From Ruminococcus sp. (GTDB lineage Bacteria > Bacillota > Clostridia > Oscillospirales > Ruminococcaceae), in contig JAFQHO010000029.1 in the NCBI GenBank assembly GCA_017397925.1, positions 1 to 64,000 on the forward strand: a stretch of DNA of 64,000 bases, given 5' to 3'. Positions 23,944-33,043 of the stretch are shown piece by piece. The position numbers and the translations under genes were made by a program. The notes beneath the pieces are model-generated. The model saw only the letters and a program-made list of their open reading frames with translations. It did no database searches and had not been told where the DNA came from. Numbering within the stretch: position 1 is the stretch's first letter; each line of letters begins with the position of its first letter.

Positions 23944-25125
23944 TTAATACTTTTTCTTTTCTTCCTCGATAATCTTAAGAAGGTCATCAACGGACATATC
24001 CGAAGGCTTCTTTGAAGGCTTGCGAGGTGCGTTTCCGAGGATATCGGAAATATCAGGAGAACTGCTCTTTACAGTTGCAGGAGCAGCTGCCTTTGCCTCA
24101 ACAGGCTTTGCAGGAGCGCCGCCTCTTAACTCGGCAACCTGATCTCTTGTGAGAATACCTGTATTGTCTGATACAGTTGACTCAGCAGGCTTGGAATATG
24201 TTGCTGTACGCTCTGCTGCATTTGTCTTTCTCAGCATTTCTTCTCTGAGAGTTTCTGCTGTAGGTGCAGAAGATGATACATTGCCGGGATTTCTCTGAGC
24301 AAATGATGATTCTGCTGTACCTGAACCTGAGAATGACATTGTATTGCTGAGGCTTGCGCCCTTCTGTGCCTTGAACTGAACTGTACGCTCTTTCTCCTTC
24401 TGATATGGAGAATCAGGATTTACTTCCTTTTGCTTGAAATTCTCTGCAATTGACATTTTTCTTCTTTCAAAAGCAGGACTAACAGGAGCCTCTGTATTAG
24501 GCTCGTAAAGAGGATCGCTGTTTCTGCCTCTTGCAGGCTTGCTGTCCTCCTCATCGTATTCATAGAAGCTGAATTCGTCCTCATCGTCCTCGTCTGAACG
24601 GTGTGCGCCGAGAATTGCAGCAAAAAGTATGATTATAAGAAGAAGTGCAGGAACACCGAGAAGTATGATTATACCTTTAAGCTCTCTTGCAAATGTAATG
24701 AAACGTCCAAGTTCCAGACTTTCATTGTATCCTGTGCATATAGCAACGATTTTATCCTTTGTTATAGAGCCTGTGGAATCCTCGTGGTAGGAGTCCATTG
24801 TATAATATGAAGTACCTTCATCACCCTCTGCAATGAAGCTGATGCTTCTGAGAGAAAGCTTGCTGGGATTATCAGCAGGGTAACAGAGGATAATATCACC
24901 TGTTGCAGGAGTTATATTGGCTGCATCCATAGATATAAGAGCGGCACCTGTTGTAACAGAGCCTTCCATTGCATTGTCTTCGCCTACAACATAGATATGT
25001 CTGCCGAATAATTCTGGAGTTTTACCTCCTGCGAATAAAATATTGATAGCTGCCGATACTATAACCGATGTTATACAAAGTATAACTATAAGGAGCTTTA
25101 AAACCGAGAATCTCTTCTTTTTCAT
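23944..25125 (-). CDS. S26 signal-peptidase-like membrane protein lacking the catalytic dyad
   Basis: This 393-residue protein has a first TM helix (about 9-31), an extracytoplasmic domain (about 32-155), a second TM helix (about 160-185) and a long cytoplasmic tail rich in Ser, Ala and Pro. The domain follows the SipW/S26B order: a SxSMEP-like site, GDII, a strand and TKDKIVAI. The site reads EDNAMEGS, where the nucleophile Ser is Ala, and the THRV position reads LRSI, so the usual His is also missing. It is probably a non-catalytic relative, perhaps a binding or scaffold protein. ATG at 25125 follows AGGA; a TTG six codons upstream is less likely. Confidence 0.6.
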   Translation of the reverse strand: MKKKRFSVLKLLIVILCITSVIVSAAINILFAGGKTPELFGRHIYVVGEDNAMEGSVTTGAALISMDAANITPATGDIILCYPADNPSKLSLRSISFIAEGDEGTSYYTMDSYHEDSTGSITKDKIVAICTGYNESLELGRFITFARELKGIIILLGVPALLLIIILFAAILGAHRSDEDDEDEFSFYEYDEEDSKPARGRNSDPLYEPNTEAPVSPAFERRKMSIAENFKQKEVNPDSPYQKEKERTVQFKAQKGASLSNTMSFSGSGTAESSFAQRNPGNVSSSAPTAETLREEMLRKTNAAERTATYSKPAESTVSDNTGILTRDQVAELRGGAPAKPVEAKAAAPATVKSSSPDISDILGNAPRKPSKKPSDMSVDDLLKIIEEEKKKY

Positions 25126-25614
25126 TTTTCTGATTCCTTTCAATTTAGATTACTACACATTTCCGTTGTTTTCAGCTGATTTCTCTGCTAAAAAAACAGG
25201 TTCCTTTATATTATACCATATTATTTCTAAAATTTCAATCTTTTTTTTATATTTTTTCAACTTTTTTTCAGAATGTTTACAAGCTTCACTTTATTGATCT
25301 TTGGTATCGCGTCATTATATCAACTGTAGTCTATTAACTCAAGCCACATTTGATGTAATGCACAAAAATCTCATTGTATTTTCCGTTATTTAAGCATATT
25401 GCACATAGAATAAATAATTTTTTAGTCACTATGTCTCTGTTTTTTAGTAAATTGTAAATTTCGAATACAAAACTTTGTGTAATTATACAATTGAAATAGA
25501 GCGGGAAATATGATACAATAATAAATGTAGTTTTATACACGATGTTTTATATCAAGTGTATAAATAACGTTTATATATACTGTTGGTATTGTTAATATTG
25601 AAAGGAGATAAATT
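25126..25614. other. Divergent intergenic region before glgP
   Basis: An AT-rich 489-bp stretch with several long T-runs (about 25228-25270). It carries the glgP promoter at 25491-25519. A 68-codon minus-strand frame at 25334-25540 lacks a ribosome binding site and is not accepted. Confidence 0.65.
25491..25519 (+). promoter_or_regulatory. glgP promoter
   Basis: TTGAAA at 25491-25496, a 17-bp spacer, and TACAAT at 25514-25519. The leader would be about 90 bases, ending in GAAAGGAG before the ATG. Confidence 0.65.
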
Positions 25615-28020
25615 ATGACACCCTCAAAAACTCAGATTATCGACAAGATTAAAGCTGATTTTCCCAGAAAGCTCCAGTCCCTCTACAGCGTAACCCCTGA
25701 AGAAGCTTCTGACAAACAGGTATATCAGGTTCTTTCTTCAATTATTGTTGAGATTCTCGGCAACAAAAGACAGAGCTTTGTAAATCATACTCATTCCGTA
25801 GGCGGAAAGCAGATTTACTACCTCTCAATGGAGTTCCTTATGGGACGCTCTCTCAAAACAAGCCTTTACAATCTCGACATTGCCGAGGAAGTACGTGCAA
25901 TTCTTAAATCCCATACAATAAATATTGACAAGGTATTCGACCACGAGCCTGATGCAGGTCTTGGAAACGGCGGTCTTGGCAGACTTGCTGCTTGCTATCT
26001 TGACGGACTTGCTACTACAGGTTTCCCTGCTATGGGTTACTCTCTCTGCTATGAGTACGGTATCTTCCAGCAGAAATTAGAGGACGGCTGGCAGACTGAG
26101 CTTCCTGATAACTGGCTTCCCGGCGGAAGCGTATGGCTTGTACCCAAGCCTGAGCTTGCAATTGAAGTTCACTTCGAGGGCGATTTGCAGGAATACTGGG
26201 ATAATCAGTACCACTACATCTCCCACGTAAACTATAATACAGTTATGGCTACCCCCTACGATATGTACGTATCAGGTTACGGCGGCGAGGGCGTATCTGT
26301 ACTCCGTCTGTGGTCTGCAAAGGCTCCCAGCTTCAATATGGCTGAATTCAACGAGGGCAACTATGCACAGGCTCTCGCACAGAATGCAACTGCAAACTCA
26401 ATTTCAAAGATACTCTACCCCAACGATAACCACGCTGAGGGTAAGAGCCTCCGTTTAAGACAGCAGTATTTCCTCTGTGCAGCATCAATCGGCGATATCG
26501 TAAACAGCCATATGATGGTTTACGGCACACTTGAAAATCTCGCTGATAAGGTTGCTATCCACGTAAACGACACTCACCCCACTCTCGCTATCCCTGAGCT
26601 TATGCGTATTCTCCTTGACGACTGCGGCTACGGCTGGGATAAGGCGTGGGATATCGTTACAAAGACCTTTGCTTATACAAATCACACTGTTATGGCTGAG
26701 GCTCTCGAAAAATGGGATGTAAACCTTGTAAAGCACGTTATCCCCAGAATTTTCACAATTATTGTTGAAATAAACAACCGCTACTGTCAGTCACTTATGG
26801 AAAGAAACGGCGGCGACAGTGCAAAGACAACTCGTATGTCCATCATCAAGGACAATATGATTCATATGGCTTCTCTCTGTGTTGCAGCTTCACACAGCGT
26901 AAACGGCGTATCAAAGCTCCATTCTGAGATTATCAAGGAGTCTGTATTCCACGATGAATACGAGGTAACTCCCGAAAAATTCAAGAACGTTACAAATGGT
27001 ATCGCATACAGAAGATGGCTTACACAGTCAAATCCGGGACTTACAAAGCTCCTCTCAGAAACTATCGGTGATAAGTTCATCAAGGACGGTTCAGAGCTTG
27101 AAAAGTTCAGAGCATTTGAAAATGATGAGTCTGTCCTCACAAAACTTCTTGAAATCAAGCAGGAAAATAAAAAGAAATTTGCTAAGCAGGTTAAATCATC
27201 AAGCGGCATAATCCTCGATACAGAGCGTATTTTTGACGTTCAGGTAAAGCGTCTCCACGAATATAAGAGACAGCACCTCAACGTTATGAATATCCTTGCA
27301 GATTATGCGTATCTCCTTGCTAATCCCGACGCGCCATTTACTCCCAAGACTTATATCTTTGCAGCTAAGGCGGCTCCAGGCTATTACCTTGCTAAGCAGA
27401 TTATCAAGATGATATGGGCTATTTCTGAGGAAATCAGAAAAAATCCCAGAATTTCACAGAAGTTACAGGTTGTATTCCTTGAAAATTACTGTGTAACTCT
27501 CTCCGAAAGACTTATGCCTGCCTCCGATATCTCCGAGCAGATTTCTCTTGCAGGTACAGAGGCTTCGGGTACAGGCAATATGAAATTTATGCTCAACGGC
27601 GCTGTAACTCTCGGTACTCTTGACGGTGCTAATATCGAAATCAAGGAAGCTGCAGGAGATGACAATATTGTTATCTTCGGCATGACAACTCCTGAGGTTA
27701 ACGCTCTTAAGGCAAGAGGTTATAATCCTCACGATTATTTCAACGGTGACGACAGAATCAAAGAGGCTATCCAGCGTATGTACAACGGTATCAACGGCTG
27801 TACTTTCAACGATGTGGCAAACTCACTCAAGGACCGTGACCCTTATATGGTACTTGCTGATTTCGACAGCTACCGCAAGGCACAGGCATATATCACCGAG
27901 TGCTACAACGACAGAATAAAGTGGGCTAAGATGTCACTTAATAATATTGCAGGTGCAGGAATCTTCTCTGCTGACCGTGCAGTATCCGAATATGCTGACA
28001 ACATCTGGCATCTCAGATAA
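25615..28020 (+). CDS. glgP: Glycogen/alpha-glucan phosphorylase
   Basis: It releases glucose 1-phosphate from glycogen or maltodextrins with PLP as cofactor. The 801-residue length fits bacterial glycogen phosphorylases. Visible blocks are GRSLKTSLYNL at about residue 76, EPDAGLGNGGLGRLAACYLD at about 103, the VKRLHEYKRQHLNV block at about 548, and the PLP-lysine region TEASGTGNMKFMLNG at about 648. AAAGGAG lies seven bases before ATG. The next gene is a GH13 enzyme, so the pair probably mobilises storage or dietary alpha-glucan. Codon use is biased toward C/T endings, as in highly expressed genes. Confidence 0.96.
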   Translation: MTPSKTQIIDKIKADFPRKLQSLYSVTPEEASDKQVYQVLSSIIVEILGNKRQSFVNHTHSVGGKQIYYLSMEFLMGRSLKTSLYNLDIAEEVRAILKSHTINIDKVFDHEPDAGLGNGGLGRLAACYLDGLATTGFPAMGYSLCYEYGIFQQKLEDGWQTELPDNWLPGGSVWLVPKPELAIEVHFEGDLQEYWDNQYHYISHVNYNTVMATPYDMYVSGYGGEGVSVLRLWSAKAPSFNMAEFNEGNYAQALAQNATANSISKILYPNDNHAEGKSLRLRQQYFLCAASIGDIVNSHMMVYGTLENLADKVAIHVNDTHPTLAIPELMRILLDDCGYGWDKAWDIVTKTFAYTNHTVMAEALEKWDVNLVKHVIPRIFTIIVEINNRYCQSLMERNGGDSAKTTRMSIIKDNMIHMASLCVAASHSVNGVSKLHSEIIKESVFHDEYEVTPEKFKNVTNGIAYRRWLTQSNPGLTKLLSETIGDKFIKDGSELEKFRAFENDESVLTKLLEIKQENKKKFAKQVKSSSGIILDTERIFDVQVKRLHEYKRQHLNVMNILADYAYLLANPDAPFTPKTYIFAAKAAPGYYLAKQIIKMIWAISEEIRKNPRISQKLQVVFLENYCVTLSERLMPASDISEQISLAGTEASGTGNMKFMLNGAVTLGTLDGANIEIKEAAGDDNIVIFGMTTPEVNALKARGYNPHDYFNGDDRIKEAIQRMYNGINGCTFNDVANSLKDRDPYMVLADFDSYRKAQAYITECYNDRIKWAKMSLNNIAGAGIFSADRAVSEYADNIWHLR

Positions 28021-28037
28021 TATAATTAATATTGATG

Positions 28038-28065
28038 ATAAGGCTGTATTTCTGTGCAGCCTTAT
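28038..28065 (+). terminator. Hairpin downstream of glgP
   Basis: ATAAGGCTG and CAGCCTTAT form a 9-bp stem with a 10-base loop 18 bases after the stop. It lacks a long T-run. Confidence 0.5.
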
Positions 28066-28079
28066 TGTCGTGCTTGTCC

Positions 28080-28257
28080 AATTCGTAATGCGTAATGCGT
28101 AATTCGTAATTATTTTTAAAAGCTGATATTATTTGTAGGGACACAGCGTGCTGTGCCCGCAATTTAACGTAATATAGCCTATTTACGTTTTTCGACAATC
28201 CGAGATTATTTTTCTATAAAGTAATTACGCATTACGAATTACGCATTACGCATTATT
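28080..28257. repeat. MITE-like inverted-repeat unit between glgP and GH13
   Basis: AATTCGTAATGCGTAATGCG at 28080 and its reverse complement at 28231-28255 share a perfect 25-bp inverted repeat at the two ends of a 178-bp unit. Between them lie a GTAGGG hairpin (28135-28160) and the GTTTTTCGACAATC tail (28183). This combines three repeat families seen elsewhere in the window and has no coding frame. Confidence 0.7.
28135..28160. repeat. GTAGGG-type hairpin, ACAGC head
   Basis: GTAGGGACACAGCGTGCTGT is followed by GCCCGC. The head palindrome is CACAGC/GCTGTG. It is another head variant of the family. Confidence 0.65.
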
Positions 28258-28276
28258 ATAAAGGAGGTAATAAAAG

Positions 28277-30166
28277 ATGAAACCAATATATGATACCTGG
28301 AATTTAAGCTATAAATCAATTTTCGGTGCAGTAAGACAATTCAATACCTGCCGTTTCTCAATACGCCTTCCAAAGGATATACGCCCCGATTTTCCGCCTG
28401 TATTGGTGCTTTTCCGAACAGGCTTCAAGGAGCGCTTTCTCTCTATGAACGTAACTGCCGAGGAGGAGGACTGCTTCGTCTATTCCTGCGACTATACACC
28501 ACGCTATACTGACGTTCATTACTACTATTTCTCGTACACCTGCGGAGGAATACGCCGATATATCAAGAAAATCAACTGTCACGAGGGTGGTGAGGGCGAA
28601 GGGGGATTATTCCAGCTTACGGTATATTCCCAGAGCTATGAAACTCCCGATTTTCTCAAAGGCGGCGTAATGTATCAGATTTTCCCCGACCGTTTCTGTA
28701 AAAGCGGTGAGGTACACGAAAATATCCCTGATGGAAGAGTTCTCCGCGAAGACTGGAACGGTACTCCCTGGTATAAGCCCGACCACAACGGCCACGTGTG
28801 GAATAACGACTATTTCGGCGGAGATTTCAAGGGTATACAGTCAAAACTGAAATATCTCAGCGATTTAGGCGTTACTTGTATATATCTCAACCCTATTTTT
28901 GAATCCCACGAAAATCACCGCTATAATACTGCCGACTATATGAAAGCTGACCCGATGCTCGGCTCAAACGATGATTTTGAGGAGCTTTGCACCGAGGCGA
29001 AAAAATACGGTATATCCGTAATTCTTGACGGTGTGTTCTCCCATACCGGAGCAGACAGCCGCTATTTCAACAAGTTCGGCAGATATAAGGACAGCGTAGG
29101 TGCTTATCAATCAAAAGAAAGCCCCTACTACGACTGGTACAGCTTCATAAACTATCCAAACGAGTATGAGGCTTGGTGGGGTATTGATACTCTGCCTAAC
29201 ATATGGGAAAATAACGAGGAATACACAGAGTTTATCTGCGGCGAGGAGGGTGTTCTCCACTACTGGCTCAGCAAGGGTGCGGCAGGCTTCCGCCTTGATG
29301 TTGCAGACGAGCTGCCCGACCAGTTCCTCAATAATCTGCGTAAATCAGTGAAATCCTATGGCAAGGACAAGGTAATCATCGGTGAGGTCTGGGAGGATGC
29401 TTCAAATAAGGAGAGCTACGGCATAAAACGCCGCTATCTTCTCGGCGACCAGCTTGATTCCGTAATGAATTATCCATTCAGAGAGGCTATAATAAACTTT
29501 GTAAAGGGCGGTCCTGCAAGAGATTTCATCTACTCAATAATGACAATCCTTGAAAACTACCCCAAGCCATCAATTGATGTACTGATGAACTTTGTATCAA
29601 CCCACGATATTGAAAGAGCTATAAACCGCCTTGCAGGGGATTACTGTGACGACAAGAGCAAGGACTGGATGGCGGAGCGTTATCTAACTGAGGAACAGTA
29701 CCGCCACGGCAAAAATATGCTCAAAGTGGCTATGGCACTGATGTTTTTCCTGCCTGGCGTACCAAGTATATACTACGGTGATGAAGCAGGATTACAGGGC
29801 TATAAAGACCCGTTCAACCGTCGCTGCTATCCCTGGGGAAATGAGGACTATGAGCTTATCAGCTACGTTTCAGAGCTTAGCCGCGTAAGAAAGTCCATTC
29901 CTAATATGAAAGACGGCAGAACTTATTTTGTAATAAATGACGGCTATACAATAGATGAGCGAGTTGTTGCATTTACTCGACAGGGCAGCGAAAAAGACTA
30001 TCTCATCTTTGTCAACAGATCATCAGATGAAGTGAAAATCACTGAGATTTCCAAAAAGCTGTACAGATTTTCCAATTTCTGTAAATTCCAGGGTCACTAC
30101 AACGATGACTGCGTAACGCTCCCACCCTTCGGATATGCTATTGTAACAGCAAATTTTATAGGGTAG
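28277..30166 (+). CDS. GH13 alpha-amylase family enzyme (neopullulanase/cyclomaltodextrinase-like)
   Basis: The 629-residue protein has an N-terminal beta domain of about 125 residues, like the CBM34-type domain of neopullulanases. A GH13 barrel follows with VILDGVFSH (region I) at about residue 252, GFRLDVADEL (nucleophile Asp) at about 337, IIGEVWEDA (acid/base Glu) at about 367 and VSTHDIERA (third Asp) at about 433. There is no signal peptide, so it acts in the cytosol on imported maltodextrins or glycogen branches, fitting the adjacent glgP. AAAGGAGG precedes the ATG. Exact specificity cannot be read. Confidence 0.93.
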   Translation: MKPIYDTWNLSYKSIFGAVRQFNTCRFSIRLPKDIRPDFPPVLVLFRTGFKERFLSMNVTAEEEDCFVYSCDYTPRYTDVHYYYFSYTCGGIRRYIKKINCHEGGEGEGGLFQLTVYSQSYETPDFLKGGVMYQIFPDRFCKSGEVHENIPDGRVLREDWNGTPWYKPDHNGHVWNNDYFGGDFKGIQSKLKYLSDLGVTCIYLNPIFESHENHRYNTADYMKADPMLGSNDDFEELCTEAKKYGISVILDGVFSHTGADSRYFNKFGRYKDSVGAYQSKESPYYDWYSFINYPNEYEAWWGIDTLPNIWENNEEYTEFICGEEGVLHYWLSKGAAGFRLDVADELPDQFLNNLRKSVKSYGKDKVIIGEVWEDASNKESYGIKRRYLLGDQLDSVMNYPFREAIINFVKGGPARDFIYSIMTILENYPKPSIDVLMNFVSTHDIERAINRLAGDYCDDKSKDWMAERYLTEEQYRHGKNMLKVAMALMFFLPGVPSIYYGDEAGLQGYKDPFNRRCYPWGNEDYELISYVSELSRVRKSIPNMKDGRTYFVINDGYTIDERVVAFTRQGSEKDYLIFVNRSSDEVKITEISKKLYRFSNFCKFQGHYNDDCVTLPPFGYAIVTANFIG

Positions 30167-30315
30167 ATTAATTATATATGGGGCATTACAAAAACAAATA
30201 AAAAACCCATTAAATTTTAAGATTATTTTAAGGTTGGGCGGATATACTATAAGAGGATTAATAATCCCCCAATTCCCCTTCTATATTTATTTAGAGCATA
30301 CCTTCGCTCTACAGG

Positions 30316-30345
30316 CTGTATCTCCCCTGATACAGTCATTTTTTT
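30316..30345 (+). terminator. Terminator before the T-box promoter
   Basis: CTGTATC and GATACAG form a 7-bp stem with a 6-base loop, followed by CATTTTTTT. It separates the GH13 gene from the thrS leader. Confidence 0.7.
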
Positions 30346-30349
30346 ACCC

Positions 30350-30378
30350 TTGACAATTTCAGAAAAATGTGATATTAT
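30350..30378 (+). promoter_or_regulatory. Promoter of the thrS T-box leader
   Basis: TTGACA at 30350-30355, a 17-bp spacer, and TATTAT at 30373-30378, directly after the preceding terminator. Confidence 0.8.
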
Positions 30379-30390
30379 ATTATTATATTC

Positions 30391-30617
30391 AAAAGCTTTG
30401 ACGAGGAAGGCTTTATCCGCCGCGATATTTCAGAGAGCTGCCGTTTGGTGCGAGGCAGTATATCAAGGATAACAGCACACCGCCTCCGAGTGCGTCTAAT
30501 AAACGACGGCTGACTTCCGTTACAAAGTCACAATGAGATGCGGTTTTCCGCATAAATCAGGGTGGAACCACGGTGAATTATCGTCCCTTGTGCCTTTTCG
30601 GGTATAAGGGACTTTTT
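30391..30617 (+). ncRNA. Threonine T-box riboswitch
   Basis: The leader has the T-box core AGGGTGGAACCACGGTG at 30559-30575, which pairs with the uncharged tRNA acceptor end. The stem I apical segment is CAGAGAGCTGCC...GGTGCGAGGCAG (30431-30457). A specifier region in AGCACACCGCC gives the codon ACC (30479-30481), for threonine. The terminator GTCCCTT/AAGGGAC plus TTTTT is at 30583-30617 and competes with the antiterminator. This fits control of thrS by the charging state of tRNA-Thr. The unknown gene at 30665 lies under the same control. Confidence 0.93.
30583..30617 (+). terminator. T-box terminator hairpin
   Basis: GTCCCTT at 30583-30589 pairs with AAGGGAC at 30606-30612, followed by five Ts. 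Its left arm overlaps the region needed by the antiterminator. Confidence 0.85.
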
Positions 30618-30664
30618 GTATCCCTTTCTGACAAGGTGATTTCAGTACGAAAAGAGGTGATACT

Positions 30665-31039
30665 ATGAGCAACATTAAGTATAACGAAGAACAGGAAGCT
30701 TTTGAACTGCCCTACAAGCTGTGGGATAATGCTGTTACTATCCGTTTCTACACTGAATCCGAGGAGGATATTACCGGAAATATCAGTGAAATCGCAATGA
30801 AGCTTGAAACCATAAACGGTGGTAAGGCTAAGCTTTCACGAATGCTTACAGAGGACGCTATTTACAGAGGCTCTGAGGAATCACTCAGAAAGTGTATTGC
30901 CATTGACGATATATACGCGGATATTGATGAGGAAGAAATAACATTCTGCTTTACCGTTTCCAGTGAGGACGGTTATATGGAACCGCAGTCAATTGAATTG
31001 TATGACAATGAATTTGAAATTATAGGCAATGCGTATTAA
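30665..31039 (+). CDS. Small acidic unknown protein in the thrS operon
   Basis: This 124-residue soluble protein is strongly acidic and mostly beta/alpha, with no signal peptide, membrane helix or recognisable motif. AGAGGTG lies before the ATG, and the stop is 20 bases before thrS, so both are read through the threonine T-box. Nothing links it to aminoacylation by sequence. It could be an editing accessory, an immunity-like protein or unrelated. DUF identity could not be assigned by eye. Confidence 0.8.
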   Translation: MSNIKYNEEQEAFELPYKLWDNAVTIRFYTESEEDITGNISEIAMKLETINGGKAKLSRMLTEDAIYRGSEESLRKCIAIDDIYADIDEEEITFCFTVSSEDGYMEPQSIELYDNEFEIIGNAY

Positions 31040-31059
31040 TTGAAAAGGAGAGATTAAAA

Positions 31060-33006
31060 ATGATTAAATTAACATTAAAAGACGGCAGCATAAGAGAAAT
31101 CGAAGCTGCATCATCCGCTGCTGAAATCGTAAAAGGCATCGGAATGGGACTTTATAAGGCTGCTTGCTGCGTAAAGATAAACGGAGAAGTTAAGGATCTC
31201 CGCACAGTTATCGACAGCGACTGTGAATTTGAGGTTTGTACATTTGATACAATCGAGGGTAAAAAGACATTCTGGCACACAGCATCACATATTCTTGCAC
31301 AGGCTGTAAAACGCCTTTATCCTGAGGCTAAGCTTGCTATCGGCCCTGCTATTGACAACGGTTTCTACTATGACTTCGACGTTGAAAAGCCATTCACTCA
31401 GGAAGAACTTGAAAAAATCGAAGCTGAAATGAAGAAAATCGTCAAAGAGGGAATTGCTTTAGAGCAGTTTGAAATGTCACCTGCTGACGCTATTGCTTCA
31501 CTCAAAGAGGCTGGCGAAATTTACAAGGTTGAACTCTGTGAGGAACACGCTGACAAGGGCGAGCCTATCTCTTTCTACAAACAGGCTGAGTTCACAGACC
31601 TTTGTGCAGGTCCACACCTTATGACAACAGCTCCCGTTAAAGCTTTCAAGCTTCTCTCCTGCACAGGTGCTTACTGGAGAGGCTCTGAAAAGAACAAGAT
31701 GCTTTCACGTATCTACGCTACAGCATATCCAAAGGCTGCCGATCTTGAAGCTGATATAAAGCAGCGTGAGGAGGCTAAGCTCCGCGATCACAATAAGCTT
31801 GGACGCGAGCTTGAATTCTTCACAACAGTTGACTGCATCGGTCAGGGACTTCCCATTCTTCTCCCCAAGGGCGCAAGAGTTATCCAGCTTCTCCAGCGCT
31901 GGATTGAGGACGAGGAACAGAAGCGCGGCTACCTCCTTACAAAAACTCCCCTTCTTGCCAAGCGTGACCTTTACAGAATTTCAGGTCACTGGGATCACTA
32001 TCTTGACGGTATGTTCATTCTCGGAGATCCCTATGACGAAGAAAAGGAATGTTTCGCACTCCGTCCTATGACTTGTCCTTTCCAGTATCAGGTATTCCTC
32101 AACAGACAGCGTTCTTACCGTGATCTTCCTATGCGTCTGGGCGAAACTTCAACTCTTTTCCGTAAGGAAGAATCAGGCGAAATGCACGGTCTTATCCGTG
32201 TTCGTCAATTCACTATCTCTGAAGGACACCTTGTACTCCGCCCTGAGCAGCTTGAAGAAGAATTCAAGGGCTGTCTGGAGCTTGCTAAATATTGTCTTGA
32301 AACTGTTGGTATGCTTGAGGATTGTACATTCAGATTCTCACAGTGGGATCCCGCAAACCCCAAGAATAAGTATGAGGGTACTGCTGAACAGTGGAACGAA
32401 GCTCAGACAATTATGGGCAAAATCCTTGATAATCTGGGTGTTGACTACGAAATCGGCATTGACGAAGCTGCATTCTACGGACCTAAGCTTGATATTCAGT
32501 ATAAGAACGTATACGGCAAGGAAGATACTATCGTTACAATTCAGATTGATATGCTTCTTGCTGAAAAGTTCGGTATGGAATACATCGATGTAGACGGCAC
32601 AAAGAAACGTCCTTACATCATTCACAGAACATCTCTCGGATGCTATGAGAGAACTCTTGCTTACCTCATTGAGAAGTATGCAGGCGCGCTTCCTCTCTGG
32701 ATGGCTCCCGAGCAGGTTAAGATTGTTCCCGTTGCAGACCGTCATCTCGATTACTGCCGCGAGCTTATGGCTAAGCTTGAAGCTGCAAATATCCGCTGCT
32801 CAATTGATGACAGAGCTGAAAAGGTTGGAAAGAAGATCCGTGACGCTCGTCTTGAAAAGCTGCCTATGTGGATAACTGTAGGTGATAAGGAAGTTGAGGG
32901 CAATACAGTTTCCGTAACTTCACGCCGCGAAGGCGATCTCGGCTCTATGACACAGGGCGAGCTGCTTTCAAAGCTTCTTGATGATATTGCTAAGAAGGTA
33001 AGATAA
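31060..33006 (+). CDS. thrS: Threonine-tRNA ligase
   Basis: It charges tRNA-Thr. The 648-residue protein has the full bacterial layout. An N-terminal TGS domain (about 1-60) is followed by the editing domain with HTASHILAQAVKRLYP at about 72 (the HxxxH zinc motif) and DLCAGPH near 183. Next comes the class II catalytic core with GETSTLFRKEESGEMHG (motif 2 region) at about 362 and RVRQFTISEGH at about 382. The C-terminal anticodon-binding domain starts near 545. GAAAAGGAGAG precedes the ATG. It is regulated by the upstream T-box. Confidence 0.97.
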   Translation: MIKLTLKDGSIREIEAASSAAEIVKGIGMGLYKAACCVKINGEVKDLRTVIDSDCEFEVCTFDTIEGKKTFWHTASHILAQAVKRLYPEAKLAIGPAIDNGFYYDFDVEKPFTQEELEKIEAEMKKIVKEGIALEQFEMSPADAIASLKEAGEIYKVELCEEHADKGEPISFYKQAEFTDLCAGPHLMTTAPVKAFKLLSCTGAYWRGSEKNKMLSRIYATAYPKAADLEADIKQREEAKLRDHNKLGRELEFFTTVDCIGQGLPILLPKGARVIQLLQRWIEDEEQKRGYLLTKTPLLAKRDLYRISGHWDHYLDGMFILGDPYDEEKECFALRPMTCPFQYQVFLNRQRSYRDLPMRLGETSTLFRKEESGEMHGLIRVRQFTISEGHLVLRPEQLEEEFKGCLELAKYCLETVGMLEDCTFRFSQWDPANPKNKYEGTAEQWNEAQTIMGKILDNLGVDYEIGIDEAAFYGPKLDIQYKNVYGKEDTIVTIQIDMLLAEKFGMEYIDVDGTKKRPYIIHRTSLGCYERTLAYLIEKYAGALPLWMAPEQVKIVPVADRHLDYCRELMAKLEAANIRCSIDDRAEKVGKKIRDARLEKLPMWITVGDKEVEGNTVSVTSRREGDLGSMTQGELLSKLLDDIAKKVR

Positions 33007-33043
33007 TTTGATTGTTAAATAATTGATATAGGGAGTGACAAAT

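Noticed and set aside
25334-25540. A 68-codon minus-strand open frame upstream of glgP
   Set aside because: No ribosome binding site, AT-rich composition driven by promoter DNA, and it covers the promoter region of glgP.
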